Source: Clostridiales bacterium
GTDB taxonomy: Bacteria; Bacillota; Clostridia; Christensenellales; Borkfalkiaceae
Direction: 5' to 3'
Assembly (NCBI GenBank): GCA_015055965.1
Contig: SVHG01000004.1
Coordinates: 91,994 to 155,993, forward strand
Length of the DNA: 64,000 bases
Position numbers and translations under genes: made by a program. Below are positions 1 to 9,500 of the stretch, one piece after another. The notes under the pieces were generated by a model. The model worked only from the letters and a program-made list of their open reading frames with translations, made no database searches and was not told the origin of the DNA. Within the stretch, counting starts at the first letter, position 1. Each line of letters begins with the position of its first letter.

Positions 1-929
1 TTAGCGGTTTTTTCAACAGTTTCTTCTATTCTTGCCGGGTGAATTCTACCATCTGAAATAAGCTTTTCTAACGATAAACGAGCAACCTCACGGCGAACGG
101 GATCAAAACCGGAAACGATAACTACCTCTGGGGTATCGTCTATAACAAGTTCAATACCGGTAGCGTTTTCTAGCGCGCGAATATTTCTACCTTCACGGCC
201 GATAATTCTTGCCTTCATATCGTCGTTAGGTAGAGGAACTACTGAAACGCTGATTTCAGATGCGTGATCGGTACAGCAGCGTTGAATAGCAAGGCTTATG
301 ATATCCTTTGCCTTCTTTTCTGCTTCTTCCTTAGCCTCTTCTTCTATACGGCGAACGGTTACCGCACAATCACGGCGAGCCTCTTCTTGAACGGCTTCCA
401 TGATTTGAGCCTTAGCTTCTTCCCTACTGAGTTGAGCGATTTTTTCTAACTCAGCAATCATTAATTCGTGTTGTTTTTCTACCTTTTCTTGTAAAATCTT
501 AATTTCTTTAAGCTTTTCTTCAAGGTGACGTTTTTGTTCTTCAACCTCTTCATTCTTCTTTAGTAGATTTGCATCCTTTTTATTTAGGATTTCATCCTTT
601 TGAACGAGACGTTGTTCCATTTTTTGGAGTTCAGCGCGCTTTTCTTTAGCTTCGCTTTCAAATTCCTTTCTTAGCTTTAATTCCTGTTCCTTTGCTTCAA
701 GAATAGCCTCTTTTTTTATTTGCTTACACTCTTGTTCCGCATCTTCCTTCATTTTAGCAATAATTGCTTCTGCGGATTTAATTTTCTTTTCACGTTGAGC
801 TTGTAATACTCTAGCGCCAGCAAGTGCGCCTACTACTAAGCCTATAACGATTGCGCCAACGGCAATACCTATTGCCAAGGGCAAACCAATGGAAGTTGCA
901 AGAAACAGGGAGCTTAAATTAAATGCCAT
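1..929 (-). CDS. rny: Ribonuclease Y, 3' part cut off by window edge
   Basis: Membrane-anchored endoribonuclease that starts mRNA decay. The visible 309 residues are the N-terminal part: a hydrophobic anchor (about residues 8-35), a long Lys/Glu-rich coiled coil (about 40-195) and the start of the KH RNA-binding domain with [10 protein letters not shown] at about 244. The HD catalytic domain lies beyond position 1. The start ATG at 929 follows a strong AGGGAGGG ribosome binding site. It lies downstream of recA on the same strand, the usual Firmicutes order, but has its own promoter after the recA terminator. Family assignment is firm; completeness cannot be judged. Confidence 0.96.
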   Translation of the reverse strand, partial: MAFNLSSLFLATSIGLPLAIGIAVGAIVIGLVVGALAGARVLQAQREKKIKSAEAIIAKMKEDAEQECKQIKKEAILEAKEQELKLRKEFESEAKEKRAELQKMEQRLVQKDEILNKKDANLLKKNEEVEEQKRHLEEKLKEIKILQEKVEKQHELMIAELEKIAQLSREEAKAQIMEAVQEEARRDCAVTVRRIEEEAKEEAEKKAKDIISLAIQRCCTDHASEISVSVVPLPNDDMKARIIGREGRNIRALENATGIELVIDDTPEVVIVSGFDPVRREVARLSLEKLISDGRIHPARIEETVEKTA

Positions 930-1105
930 TTTAAATAGCCCTCCCTAAATTTCGTATAAAAATATATTAAGCAAGCCCTTTGATTAGCCTTTTTAATAAA
1001 CGAATAAAGCTTATTCAATTTCGTTTTATTCAAAAAGCCTTGATTTTACGCCTTTTTTAAGGGCAAAAAATTCAAAAGACTACTACGTATAATTCTACCA
1101 TATAT

Positions 1106-1134
1106 AGTTTACACTATATATTTAAAATTGTCAA
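1106..1134 (-). promoter_or_regulatory. Sigma-A type promoter of rny
   Basis: On the minus strand TTGACA (1129-1134) and TAAACT (1106-1111) are separated by 17 bp. It lies between the recA terminator and the rny start, leaving a leader of about 170 nt in which I see no recognised RNA motif. Confidence 0.7.
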
Positions 1135-1136
1135 AC

Positions 1137-1171
1137 AAAAAATAACCGCATTGGGTTATAATGCGATTATT
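1137..1171 (-). terminator. Rho-independent terminator of the recA operon
   Basis: Inverted repeat AATAACCGCATT / AATGCGATTATT (one mismatch, 7-nt loop) followed on the minus strand by a T-run. It separates recA from rny. Confidence 0.75.
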
Positions 1172-1241
1172 TTTGCCATTTATGCTATTTTTACACTTTA
1201 ACCGCCCAACTTTTAAAGCTTTTTTCCCTTAAAGTCTATGC

Positions 1242-1276
1242 AAATGCGCGATAATCGACTTATACGGCGGTTTTTT
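1242..1276 (+). repeat. TTAATCGACTTATAG stem-loop repeat, copy 1
   Basis: The core ATAATCGACTTATAC (1251-1265) is followed by GGCGG and six T. It lies between the recA stop and the recA terminator. The GGCGGT end could pair with ACCGCC at about 1201-1206. See the findings for the whole family. Confidence 0.7.
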
Positions 1277-1331
1277 GTTTTGCAATTTTGGTAATTTGCG
1301 GTTTATTAAAGGTTGTTTTTAGCCTTTAAAA

Positions 1332-2345
1332 TTATTCTGCATCCTTGGGCTCTTCTTTAGAAAAGCAAGCAGCGCGAATCTGTTCTTCTAAGGTTAAAGC
1401 AAATTCGGGGTTAGAGTTTACGTAATCACGAGCCTTTTCTTTACCTTGAGCAAACTTTTCGCCTTGGTAAGAGAACCAGCTACCGCTCTTTTCTATAATG
1501 CCCTTTTCTACACCGATATCTAACAAGCAACCTGCTTGAGAAATACCCTTGCCGTAAATAATATCAAACTCTGCAGTTTTGAATGGGGGAGCAAGCTTAT
1601 TTTTAACAACCTTTGCTTTAGTTCTATTACCGATAACGCCTTCTGAATCCTTTAATGCGTCTGCCTTTCTGATATCTAAACGAACGCTGGAATAGAACTT
1701 AAGCGCCTTACCGCCGGGGGTAGTTTCGGGGTTGCCGAACATTACGCCAACCTTTTCACGAAGCTGGTTAATGAATACTACGCAGGTTTTAGATCTATTG
1801 GTAATTGCAGTTAGCTTACGAAGAGCTTGAGACATAAGTCTTGCCTGTAAACCAACGTGAGAATCGCCCATATCCCCTTCTATTTCTGCCTTGGGAGTAA
1901 GAGCGGCAACGGAGTCTATAACGATTAAATCAACTGCACCACTACGAACTAGGCTATCGGTAATATCAAGAGCTTGTTCGCCGGTATCGGGTTGAGAAAC
2001 GTATAGGTTATCTAAGTCTACGCCAAGGTTAGCGGCGTAAGTAGGATCAAGCGCGTGTTCAGCATCAATAAAGGCCGCAATACCGCCAAGCTTTTGGGTT
2101 TGAGCTATAATGTGAAGAGCAACGGTGGTTTTACCTGAAGATTCAGGGCCGTAAATTTCTATAATTCTTCCACGGGGAACACCGCCTACCCCTAAAGCAA
2201 CGTCTAAAGCTAAACAACCGGTAGGAATGATTTCTATATTCATATCCTGAGAGTCCTCGCCAAGCTTCATAATTGCACCCTTGCCGTATTGCTTTTCGAT
2301 TTGGCTTAATACCTGCTCTAGCGCTTTGCGTTTGTTTTCTTGCAT
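1332..2345 (-). CDS. recA: Recombinase RecA
   Basis: ATP-dependent strand-exchange protein that also stimulates LexA self-cleavage. It has 337 residues, slightly short for the family. Walker A GPESSGKT is at residues 66-73, followed by the conserved [15 protein letters not shown] and loop-2 [22 protein letters not shown] blocks. It is the last gene of a run rimO-pgsA-cinA-recA and starts 46 bp after cinA. No LexA box is visible directly upstream, so any SOS induction would have to come from further up the operon or be absent. Confidence 0.99.
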   Translation of the reverse strand: MQENKRKALEQVLSQIEKQYGKGAIMKLGEDSQDMNIEIIPTGCLALDVALGVGGVPRGRIIEIYGPESSGKTTVALHIIAQTQKLGGIAAFIDAEHALDPTYAANLGVDLDNLYVSQPDTGEQALDITDSLVRSGAVDLIVIDSVAALTPKAEIEGDMGDSHVGLQARLMSQALRKLTAITNRSKTCVVFINQLREKVGVMFGNPETTPGGKALKFYSSVRLDIRKADALKDSEGVIGNRTKAKVVKNKLAPPFKTAEFDIIYGKGISQAGCLLDIGVEKGIIEKSGSWFSYQGEKFAQGKEKARDYVNSNPEFALTLEEQIRAACFSKEEPKDAE

Positions 2346-2391
2346 AATTTTATCCTCACTATTTTATTTACTTAGTTGTTCTATAACGCGA

Positions 2392-3108
2392 TTAACCGCG
2401 TAAAAGCTTGTTTACTGCGAATAAAGCAAGCTCTGTTCCCTTGTTAATAATTTGTTCTCTTGTACCCTTTAGGTTATAACGAAAAACCTCTGCCCGCTGT
2501 TCGTTAGCAACTGCAACGTAGCATAAACCGCAAGGCTTTTCCTTATCCCCGGTTGGGCTAGCGTAACCGGTGGTTGCAACGGCAATATCACACTTACCGC
2601 CTTCTATTAATCCCCTAACCATTTCAAACGCCACCTCACGCGAAACTACGGTATGACTTTTAACGGTTATGGGGCTTACGCCAAGCCTTTCTATTTTAGC
2701 GTTGGTATTATAGCATACCAACCCTTCGTAAAAGACCTCGCTTGCGCCCGGCACGCATACTATGGCGTTTGCAATAGCGCCACCCGTAAAGGATTCTGCG
2801 CTACATAAGGTCTTTGATGCGACCTTTAATAATGCAACGGCGTTTTCTGCTAAAGTAACCTCTTCATTAGCGTATATAAAGGAAGAAAAGGTGTTTATAA
2901 AGCTCTTAACAGCCCTATCAAAAAGCTGGTTATCAGCCCCATCCTCCTTCCACAAGTATAAGGTAAAGTCATCACCCTTTCGTTCAAAATCAGCGGTAAC
3001 GCCCCCACCAAAGTTGGCCAAGAGATATTTTTTATATTCAGTTAGACTGCTTTCTTCAACCCCGTAAAGCTTAAAAATCAGTCTGCCTTGATTATACTCG
3101 TTTAACAT
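2392..3108 (-). CDS. cinA: CinA-family nicotinamide-nucleotide amidase, short form
   Basis: 238 residues. The C-terminal 150 residues match the CinA/PncC amidase domain, which deamidates NMN to NaMN (SAESFTGG, TVVSREVA, ATTGYASPTG). The first 75 residues (LIFKLYGVEES...) look like the KH-like linker of full-length CinA. The N-terminal COG1058 (ADP-ribose pyrophosphatase/MoCF-like) domain of full CinA is missing, and 3 bp separate the start from pgsA, so there is no room for it. The gene sits between pgsA and recA, where full-length cinA usually lies. The amidase function is likely; loss of the N-terminal domain is seen directly. Confidence 0.9.
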   Translation of the reverse strand: MLNEYNQGRLIFKLYGVEESSLTEYKKYLLANFGGGVTADFERKGDDFTLYLWKEDGADNQLFDRAVKSFINTFSSFIYANEEVTLAENAVALLKVASKTLCSAESFTGGAIANAIVCVPGASEVFYEGLVCYNTNAKIERLGVSPITVKSHTVVSREVAFEMVRGLIEGGKCDIAVATTGYASPTGDKEKPCGLCYVAVANEQRAEVFRYNLKGTREQIINKGTELALFAVNKLLRG

Positions 3109-3111
3109 AAA

Positions 3112-3681
3112 TTATTCGGTGAATACCGCCTTGTTTTTTAGAATGTAGTTAATACCGGAAATTAAGGTCATAATTACAGAGAATATGAATAAGAAATATC
3201 CAACCGCCCAAACGATATCAAACGCGCTACCAACGAAAGCCTTAGAGAATAAAATTAAAACTAGCGCGATATCTTGTGATACGGTTTTAATTTTACCAAG
3301 CTTATCTGCAGCGATTACAACCTTTTTAGAGGCGGCAACCATTCTGAATGAAGAAACTATTAGCTCTCTTGCCAAAATAACGGTAACGCCTATTCCGCCT
3401 GAAATTGCAGGTAAAAGTCCGCCCGCAATAGGGGTAAGCATAAGTATCATAGCAGTTAAAACAAGCACCTTATCTGCAATAGGATCTAAAAACTTACCAA
3501 GGTCGGTAACTAGGTTATACTTTCTTGCAATATATCCGTCTAAAAAGTCGGTAAAGGCGGCAACTGCAAAAACTATGGTTGCGTATAAAAAGTTATGCGG
3601 AATTACCGTTAGGTAATAAAGCGCGATAAACACGGGAATTAATGCTATTCTTGCTAAAGAAATTTTGTTTGGTAAATTCAT
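3112..3681 (-). CDS. pgsA: CDP-diacylglycerol--glycerol-3-phosphate 3-phosphatidyltransferase
   Basis: Integral membrane enzyme for phosphatidylglycerol-phosphate synthesis. 189 residues with several hydrophobic helices and the CDP-alcohol phosphatidyltransferase signature spread over DFLDGYIARKYNLVTDLGKFLDPIAD (D..DG..AR......G..LD...D), about residues 45-70. The start codon overlaps the rimO stop by 4 bp, indicating translational coupling. Confidence 0.96.
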   Translation of the reverse strand: MNLPNKISLARIALIPVFIALYYLTVIPHNFLYATIVFAVAAFTDFLDGYIARKYNLVTDLGKFLDPIADKVLVLTAMILMLTPIAGGLLPAISGGIGVTVILARELIVSSFRMVAASKKVVIAADKLGKIKTVSQDIALVLILFSKAFVGSAFDIVWAVGYFLFIFSVIMTLISGINYILKNKAVFTE

Positions 3682-5003
3682 AACGTCCTCCCAAATAAAT
3701 CGTAAGAATTAGTTCTTGTTATTTTTACTTGATATTTTTCGCCTTGATTTATAACCTCGCCGTTGCCTGCGGTAAAGTACACCTTACCGTCTATATCGGG
3801 GGCTTGGAAATACGCCCTACCAACGAAGCATTGACGATCGTAATCTATTCCGTCACAGATAACCTCAACGGTTTTGCCTTTATACAAACTTAAATTTTCC
3901 TTAGAGATGCTTTTTTGCACCGAGTATAACTGCTTAACTCTTTGGTTTTTAACCTTATTTTCTATTTGATTTGGCAATCTGTAAGCGGGAGTTCCTTCTT
4001 CCCTTGAATAAGCAAAGAAGCCTGCATTTAGAAGTTTAGCTTCCTTAATAAAGTCAACTAAAATTTCAAAATCCTCTTGCGTTTCGCCGGGGAAGCCTGC
4101 AATAAAGGTAGACCTTAAAGCAATATTTGGAACACCTTCCTTTAGCTCCTTAATAAGCTTTAAATAGCTTTCGTGATTACCCTTTCTGTTCATTCTTTTA
4201 AGCACCGCAGAAGAGGCGTGCTGAAGGGGTATGTCTAGGTATTTAATAAGCTTAGGATTGTTGCGAAGCTCTTCTATAAGCTCGTTATCAATCATATCCG
4301 GGTAACAGTAAAGCAATCTTATACTCTCTATATTATCAAGCGCAGATAGCTTTCTTATAAGCTCACATAAGGCGGGCTTACCGTATAAATCATTACCGTA
4401 ACGGGTTACGTCCTGCGCAACTAAAATAAGCTCGCTAACCTCGCCTAATCCTTCCGCTTCAGCTATAAGCTCTTCCATAGGGTAAGAGAAATATTTACCC
4501 CTGATAGAAGGAATTAAACAGTACGTACATCTATTATTACAACCGTCTGCAATCTTTAAATAAGCGTAATGAAGAGGGGTTGTTAAATTTCTTTTTAAGC
4601 AGTTGGGATTTTTACCCTTACCAACGTTATTAACCCTTTCGCCCTTGTAGCATCTTTCAACTACGTCGTTAAAGGTATCGTAGTCAAAAGTACCCATAAA
4701 TCCGTCCACTTCAGTTAAAGGCTCGTAGAGCTCTTCTATAAAGCGTTGGGGTAAACAGCCCGTCATAATTAGCTTTTCCAGCTTGCCGATTTCTTTATAC
4801 TGACTGCACTCAATAGCCGTTTCTATTGCTTCCTTTCTGGCGCTTTCTAAAAATGCACAGGTGTTAACTACTATTATTTGCGCTTCTTCTATTTCTGCGG
4901 TTATTTGATATTTTTCTTCCGCCATAGCAAGAAGCTTTTCGCTATCAACCCTATTTTTATCGCACCCAAGCGAAATTACACCCAGCTTTTTCTTTTCGTT
5001 CAT
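3678..5003 (-). CDS. rimO: Ribosomal protein S12 methylthiotransferase RimO
   Basis: Radical SAM enzyme that methylthiolates an Asp of ribosomal protein S12. 441 residues: N-terminal UPF0004 domain with three cluster Cys (SLGCDKNRVDSE, VNTCAFLE, MTGCLPQRF), radical SAM motif C155-x3-C159-x2-C162 (DGCNNRCTYC), and a C-terminal TRAM-like region. SLGCDKNRVDSE favours RimO over MiaB. It is 14 bp after the ftsK paralogue. Confidence 0.96.
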   Translation of the reverse strand: MNEKKKLGVISLGCDKNRVDSEKLLAMAEEKYQITAEIEEAQIIVVNTCAFLESARKEAIETAIECSQYKEIGKLEKLIMTGCLPQRFIEELYEPLTEVDGFMGTFDYDTFNDVVERCYKGERVNNVGKGKNPNCLKRNLTTPLHYAYLKIADGCNNRCTYCLIPSIRGKYFSYPMEELIAEAEGLGEVSELILVAQDVTRYGNDLYGKPALCELIRKLSALDNIESIRLLYCYPDMIDNELIEELRNNPKLIKYLDIPLQHASSAVLKRMNRKGNHESYLKLIKELKEGVPNIALRSTFIAGFPGETQEDFEILVDFIKEAKLLNAGFFAYSREEGTPAYRLPNQIENKVKNQRVKQLYSVQKSISKENLSLYKGKTVEVICDGIDYDRQCFVGRAYFQAPDIDGKVYFTAGNGEVINQGEKYQVKITRTNSYDLFGRTL

Positions 5004-5017
5004 AATATATCACCAAA

Positions 5018-6508
5018 TTAAATTTCTTCGCCGAAAATTTCTTTAAACTGCTCTGCAGTAATTAACGGCTTATAACGAACTACCGTTCTTGTAAAAATAT
5101 TTTTTTCATGCTTAGAAATATATCCCTTTTGCACAAGTCTTTCTAAAATGGGATCGCCAATACTTGAATCAACCCTTAAAAAGTCATTCATATTCTGCAC
5201 TATTTCTCCGCTTTTGCCGTGTAAAATTAAATATCTTAAATATTCCTTACAAATAAACTCGTCCTCGCCCAAAATGCGCGTTCTTCGCCCCATAGCGCCA
5301 CTTTCTGCATTTACGCAAATAGCTTTATAGGCTTCTTCATACACTTCACCGGGCTGAGTTTTTAAATAGCTTACCAAGTTATTAAGCTCTTTGGGGGTAA
5401 TAAAGCAAGGAAGCATTTCTATTAGCTTAGTGCCTTGCTTAACCATAACGCCGTCCTTATCGGTTAGCATATCGCCTATTCTTAAAGCGTGCCCAATTGC
5501 GTTATAAGCATCCGTAGCCGTGTTCATTGCAAAGCAAATAGCGTTGGTCGCTCTTGCTCTTATGCTGGGATCGTAAGGATCATGCATCACCGTTTGTGCG
5601 CTAAACAGGAAGGTAATACCCGTGTTTTGCGCCTTATCAAATAATTCCGTAAGTCTTTTAATAAGCTTTGCAGAATAAACGCCGTATTCTTTAAAAACGG
5701 CCATAAAGCTGTTAACAGCCAAAACTATATACGGTAGCTTTTGCTCATTCTTCTTGTTGTAAGCTGTTAAATTGCTAATTTTACTCTCTTCAAAAAGCTT
5801 TCTTCTTTTATCAACCTCTGCTTCAAGCCAATCAATAACGGGGTAAAAAAGATTAAAATCGTGAATGGTTTCCTTAAATATTGCGTGCGGAATACCGTTA
5901 AATTCATTAAAATCCTCTTTCCCGTCGAAAACTATTAATTTAAGTAATTCCGGGGAATAGTTATAAACTAAATTTGCAAGTATACTTTTTAGTAAATAAT
6001 CCGCCTGATTTCCTAAAGAAGCGATAGTCGTTAAATAAAAACTATCTAACTGTTCGTAGTAAGGCTCGCCTTCAGGCGTGCAGTATAAGCTAACAACGCC
6101 GTCAAATCCACCCTTTTGAGCCACCTTGTAAAACTGTAATCTTCTTCTGTTAAAATGCCAAACGGTAAATAAAAGACATTTACCCTTACTGTTAATATCA
6201 ACAAATCCGCTAACACAAGAATCGCCGTTTATTTCACACGCTTCGTTCGCTATTTTTTGCAAAGTATCGTCAAGGTCAAACGTAAAGCCATCAAAGCTAA
6301 CCAGCTTATAAACGTACTGCGTTACGTTAAAATAAAACTTAACCTCTTCTAGCTCTGCAATTATTTCCTTTTCTACAAGAGCGGAATTGATATAGTTAAA
6401 GACCTTCTCCGTAACGGCTTCGTTTTGCTCAATCAATCTTTCGTCGTTTACCTTAGCGTTAAATAAGGAAATTTGGGGAGCAATATATTCATTTGTTTTC
6501 ATATTCAA
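5018..6508 (-). CDS. FtsK/SpoIIIE paralogue lacking Walker motifs
   Basis: 496 residues, directly downstream of ftsK (51-bp gap) and resembling its alpha-beta-gamma motor without the membrane and linker parts. Residues 170-190 (LLKSILANLVYNYSPELLKL) align with FtsK LNTLLISLIYKYSPEELRI. The P-loop GATGTGKS is replaced by ASLGNQAD (163-170), losing the Lys. Walker B IIIDEF is replaced by LAVNSF (about 263-268), losing Asp-Glu. ATQRP is replaced by SAQTV. The last 80 residues keep a winged helix like the FtsK gamma domain; both proteins end in EQFxEIFGE. It cannot be expected to hydrolyse ATP. A regulatory or structural partner of FtsK is inference. No frameshift or internal stop is present, so it is not a simple pseudogene. 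Confidence 0.82.
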   Translation of the reverse strand: MNMKTNEYIAPQISLFNAKVNDERLIEQNEAVTEKVFNYINSALVEKEIIAELEEVKFYFNVTQYVYKLVSFDGFTFDLDDTLQKIANEACEINGDSCVSGFVDINSKGKCLLFTVWHFNRRRLQFYKVAQKGGFDGVVSLYCTPEGEPYYEQLDSFYLTTIASLGNQADYLLKSILANLVYNYSPELLKLIVFDGKEDFNEFNGIPHAIFKETIHDFNLFYPVIDWLEAEVDKRRKLFEESKISNLTAYNKKNEQKLPYIVLAVNSFMAVFKEYGVYSAKLIKRLTELFDKAQNTGITFLFSAQTVMHDPYDPSIRARATNAICFAMNTATDAYNAIGHALRIGDMLTDKDGVMVKQGTKLIEMLPCFITPKELNNLVSYLKTQPGEVYEEAYKAICVNAESGAMGRRTRILGEDEFICKEYLRYLILHGKSGEIVQNMNDFLRVDSSIGDPILERLVQKGYISKHEKNIFTRTVVRYKPLITAEQFKEIFGEEI

Positions 6509-6559
6509 CCTACCTTTCCTTATTTTTGCTAATCTTGTAACTTATAAATTTCGTATTTT

Positions 6560-9500
6560 TTAAAACGGCTCGCCAAAAATCTCTTCAAACTGTTCTTTAG
6601 TCATGAAAATTTTTCTGGTTTTATTGTCTATCGCTTCAGAAACGAAGCCCCTTTCAACCAAGGTGTCAATAAGCTTACCCGCCTTTGGGAAGCCTATTCC
6701 AAGCTTTCTTTGCATACCTGAAATACTGATATTATTGGTGGATATAGCAAGGCGCATAGCGCGTTTAATAAGCTCGTCATCTGACTTAGCAGCGCCACCG
6801 GCTTCCCCACCGCCTGAGCTTTCGCTAACGGCTGAAGAGGTATCCTCCGTTTGAGCGCCCTTAATAATCTTTTCAAGAGCAAGCTCGTCGTAATAGCTTT
6901 CGTTATTTTCCTTGATATATCTGCAAACCCTTTCTATTTCAGGGGTATCTACGAAACAGCCCTGAGCACGCTCTGCGCTGGGCATAGTGCTAGTTCTAAA
7001 TAGCACGTCACCCCTACCAAGAAGCTTATCTGCGCCCGCTTCGCCCATGATAACCATAGCGTCCGTGGGGCTAGACATCTTGAATGCGATACGTGAGGTA
7101 AAGTTAGTTTTAATAGAGCCTTCCATAATATCCGCAGAAGGACGTTGCGTTGCCATTATTAGGTGAATACCCGCAGCTCTTGCCTTTGCTGCAAGTCTGC
7201 TAATCTTATTTTCCATAAGCTTTCTTTCGCTACTTGAATTCATAAGGTCGGCAAACTCGTCTATAATAATCAACAGCTTGGGTATCTTTTTACCCTTCTT
7301 CTTTTCCATATAGGCGTTGTATTCTTCAATATTCTTAGCAAGCACCTCGTTGAGCTTTTGATAACGCTCTTCCATTTCCTGAACGGCCCATTCAAGCATA
7401 GAACAAACCTTGGCGTTATCTGTAAAAATCTCGTTAAACATAAGGTTAGGAATGCCCCTGAATATAGAAAATTCAACCACCTTGGGGTCTACTAGAATAA
7501 TTCTAAGCTCTTCCGGACTGTATTTGTAAATAAGGCTTATTAGCAAGGTGTTTAAGAATACGCTCTTACCCGTACCGGTTGCGCCCGCAACTAAAAGGTG
7601 GGGCATCTTTGAAATATCTAATATAACCGGTCTGCCAACTATATCTTGACCTAAACAGAAGGATAAGCTTGACTGCTTTGCAGTTTTAAACTCTCTGGAT
7701 TCAATTAAGCCCTTAAGTCCAACCGTTGCAGGACTTGCGTTAGGCACTTCTATACCTATTCTGGAAGTTCCCTGAATGGGCGCAACGAGTCTAATCTTAT
7801 CACGCGCGGCAATCCAAAGGTTTAAGTCCTCGTACTTTTCTAAAATTCGCTTTACTGATACCGTGGGGGGTATAGAAAGCTCAAAACGGGTAATTGCAGG
7901 ACCGTACTTGATATCTTCAATAGTGGCTTCTATATTACCGTTTTTAAGTATCGCGCAAATGGTTTCCGCTCTCTTTAACTGCTCTGCTTCGTTTCTTTCC
8001 GCTTCTTCCTTATCAACGCGGTAATCAAGAAGTAGATTAATGGGCGGGAATGCGTATTTATAATTTTTGGGTATGTTATCTATGGGGTTAATAAACTGAT
8101 TTTCCGCAGGAATATCGTTCATTGAAATTTGTCTTCCGCGAATGGGACTGCTACCGCCGGTTACCGAGCTTTGCGCAGGCGTGGGCGCGCTATGCGTAGG
8201 CGTGCTTGCCGTGGGCGCGGGACTAGACGGAGTTGAATGAGCCCTATCCCTACCAAGAGTGACCTTTTTATTCTTTTCTTCAGCAGAGAAAAACGATCCG
8301 CCGAATAACGCTCCGCCGTCGCCGTTGTAATCGGGCGTGGGTTCGGTTTTTGGGGTAGGCTTATCGCTAACGAAACCAACGCTTTGCGTTGTTTCTACAC
8401 CTTCTTCACTTGAATTAACGGTTGTAAAGGCGCTTTCTTCACGAATAGCGCGCGTTACAGGGTTAAGACCAAAGGTCGTTTGCTCTTCGATAGGCTCATC
8501 AATCGATTGTTCGCCCATTCTATCCTTTCCACTATCAACTTCTGCAGTAGGTCTATCGTTACCAAAACCGCGAGTATCTCTACCAAAGTCCCCTTCTCCA
8601 CGGCTATCTCTGCCGTAGTCAAAGCCGGTGCGAGTGTTACGCTCTTCACTTCCGTAGCTTGAAGGATTACCGCTATCTCTTCCGAAGTCTGCGGGGTTAC
8701 GGCTATCTCTTCCGTAGTCGCCTTCTCCACCGCGAGCATCTCTACCAAAATCCGTTCCTCCGCGACTATCTCTTTCGTAATCAAAGCCGGTGCGAGTGTT
8801 TCGCTCTTCACTTCCGTAGCTTGAAGGATTACCGCTATCTCTTCCGTAAGTAGCGGGGTTACGGCTATCTCTTCCGTAGTCGCCTTCGCCACCGCGAGCA
8901 TCTCTACCAAAATCCGTTCCTCCGCGACTATCCCTGCTAAAATCGCCATCTCTACGGGAAAGACCTGAAGAAAATCTGCTAACGTTATAACCGTTATCGC
9001 TTTCCGTTGAAGAGCTATAAGAGCCGTTTGAAAAATCGCCCTCACCACGACCTGCCATACGGTCAAAGGGGGTTATTCTTTCGCCCGATTTACCACGCGT
9101 ATTGAAAACGTAAATATCCTTTTCGGGCTCGGAAACGTCGATATCCATTTTTTCCTCGTAAGAAGGAACTCTAGTGGAATTATCCCTACCAACGGGATTT
9201 ACAAAACCTCTGCCCGATTGCTCATAGGGGGCTTTAACGAATTCCGTCTTTTTATCTATATCCGCTTCGTAATCCTTGCGGTAAGATGATGAAGGCTGTA
9301 AGGGATTAGAATAAGGCTCTCTTACCGTGGAAGGATTAAAGGCAGAGCCACCGAAAAGCACCTTTACGTTTGATTTGCCGTTCTTCCTTTCTTCAGGGGT
9401 TTTCTTTTCAAAATCTCCACCGCCAAATATAACCGTTCTACGAGGCTTACCTTCAAAAGGCTGGCTATTAACCGCAAAGGGCTCTGAGCTTACGGCAAAG

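Noticed and set aside
8455..9066. 203-residue minus-strand ORF inside ftsK
   Set aside because: An alternative frame of the low-complexity tandem-repeat linker of ftsK, which itself continues as a normal protein on both sides.
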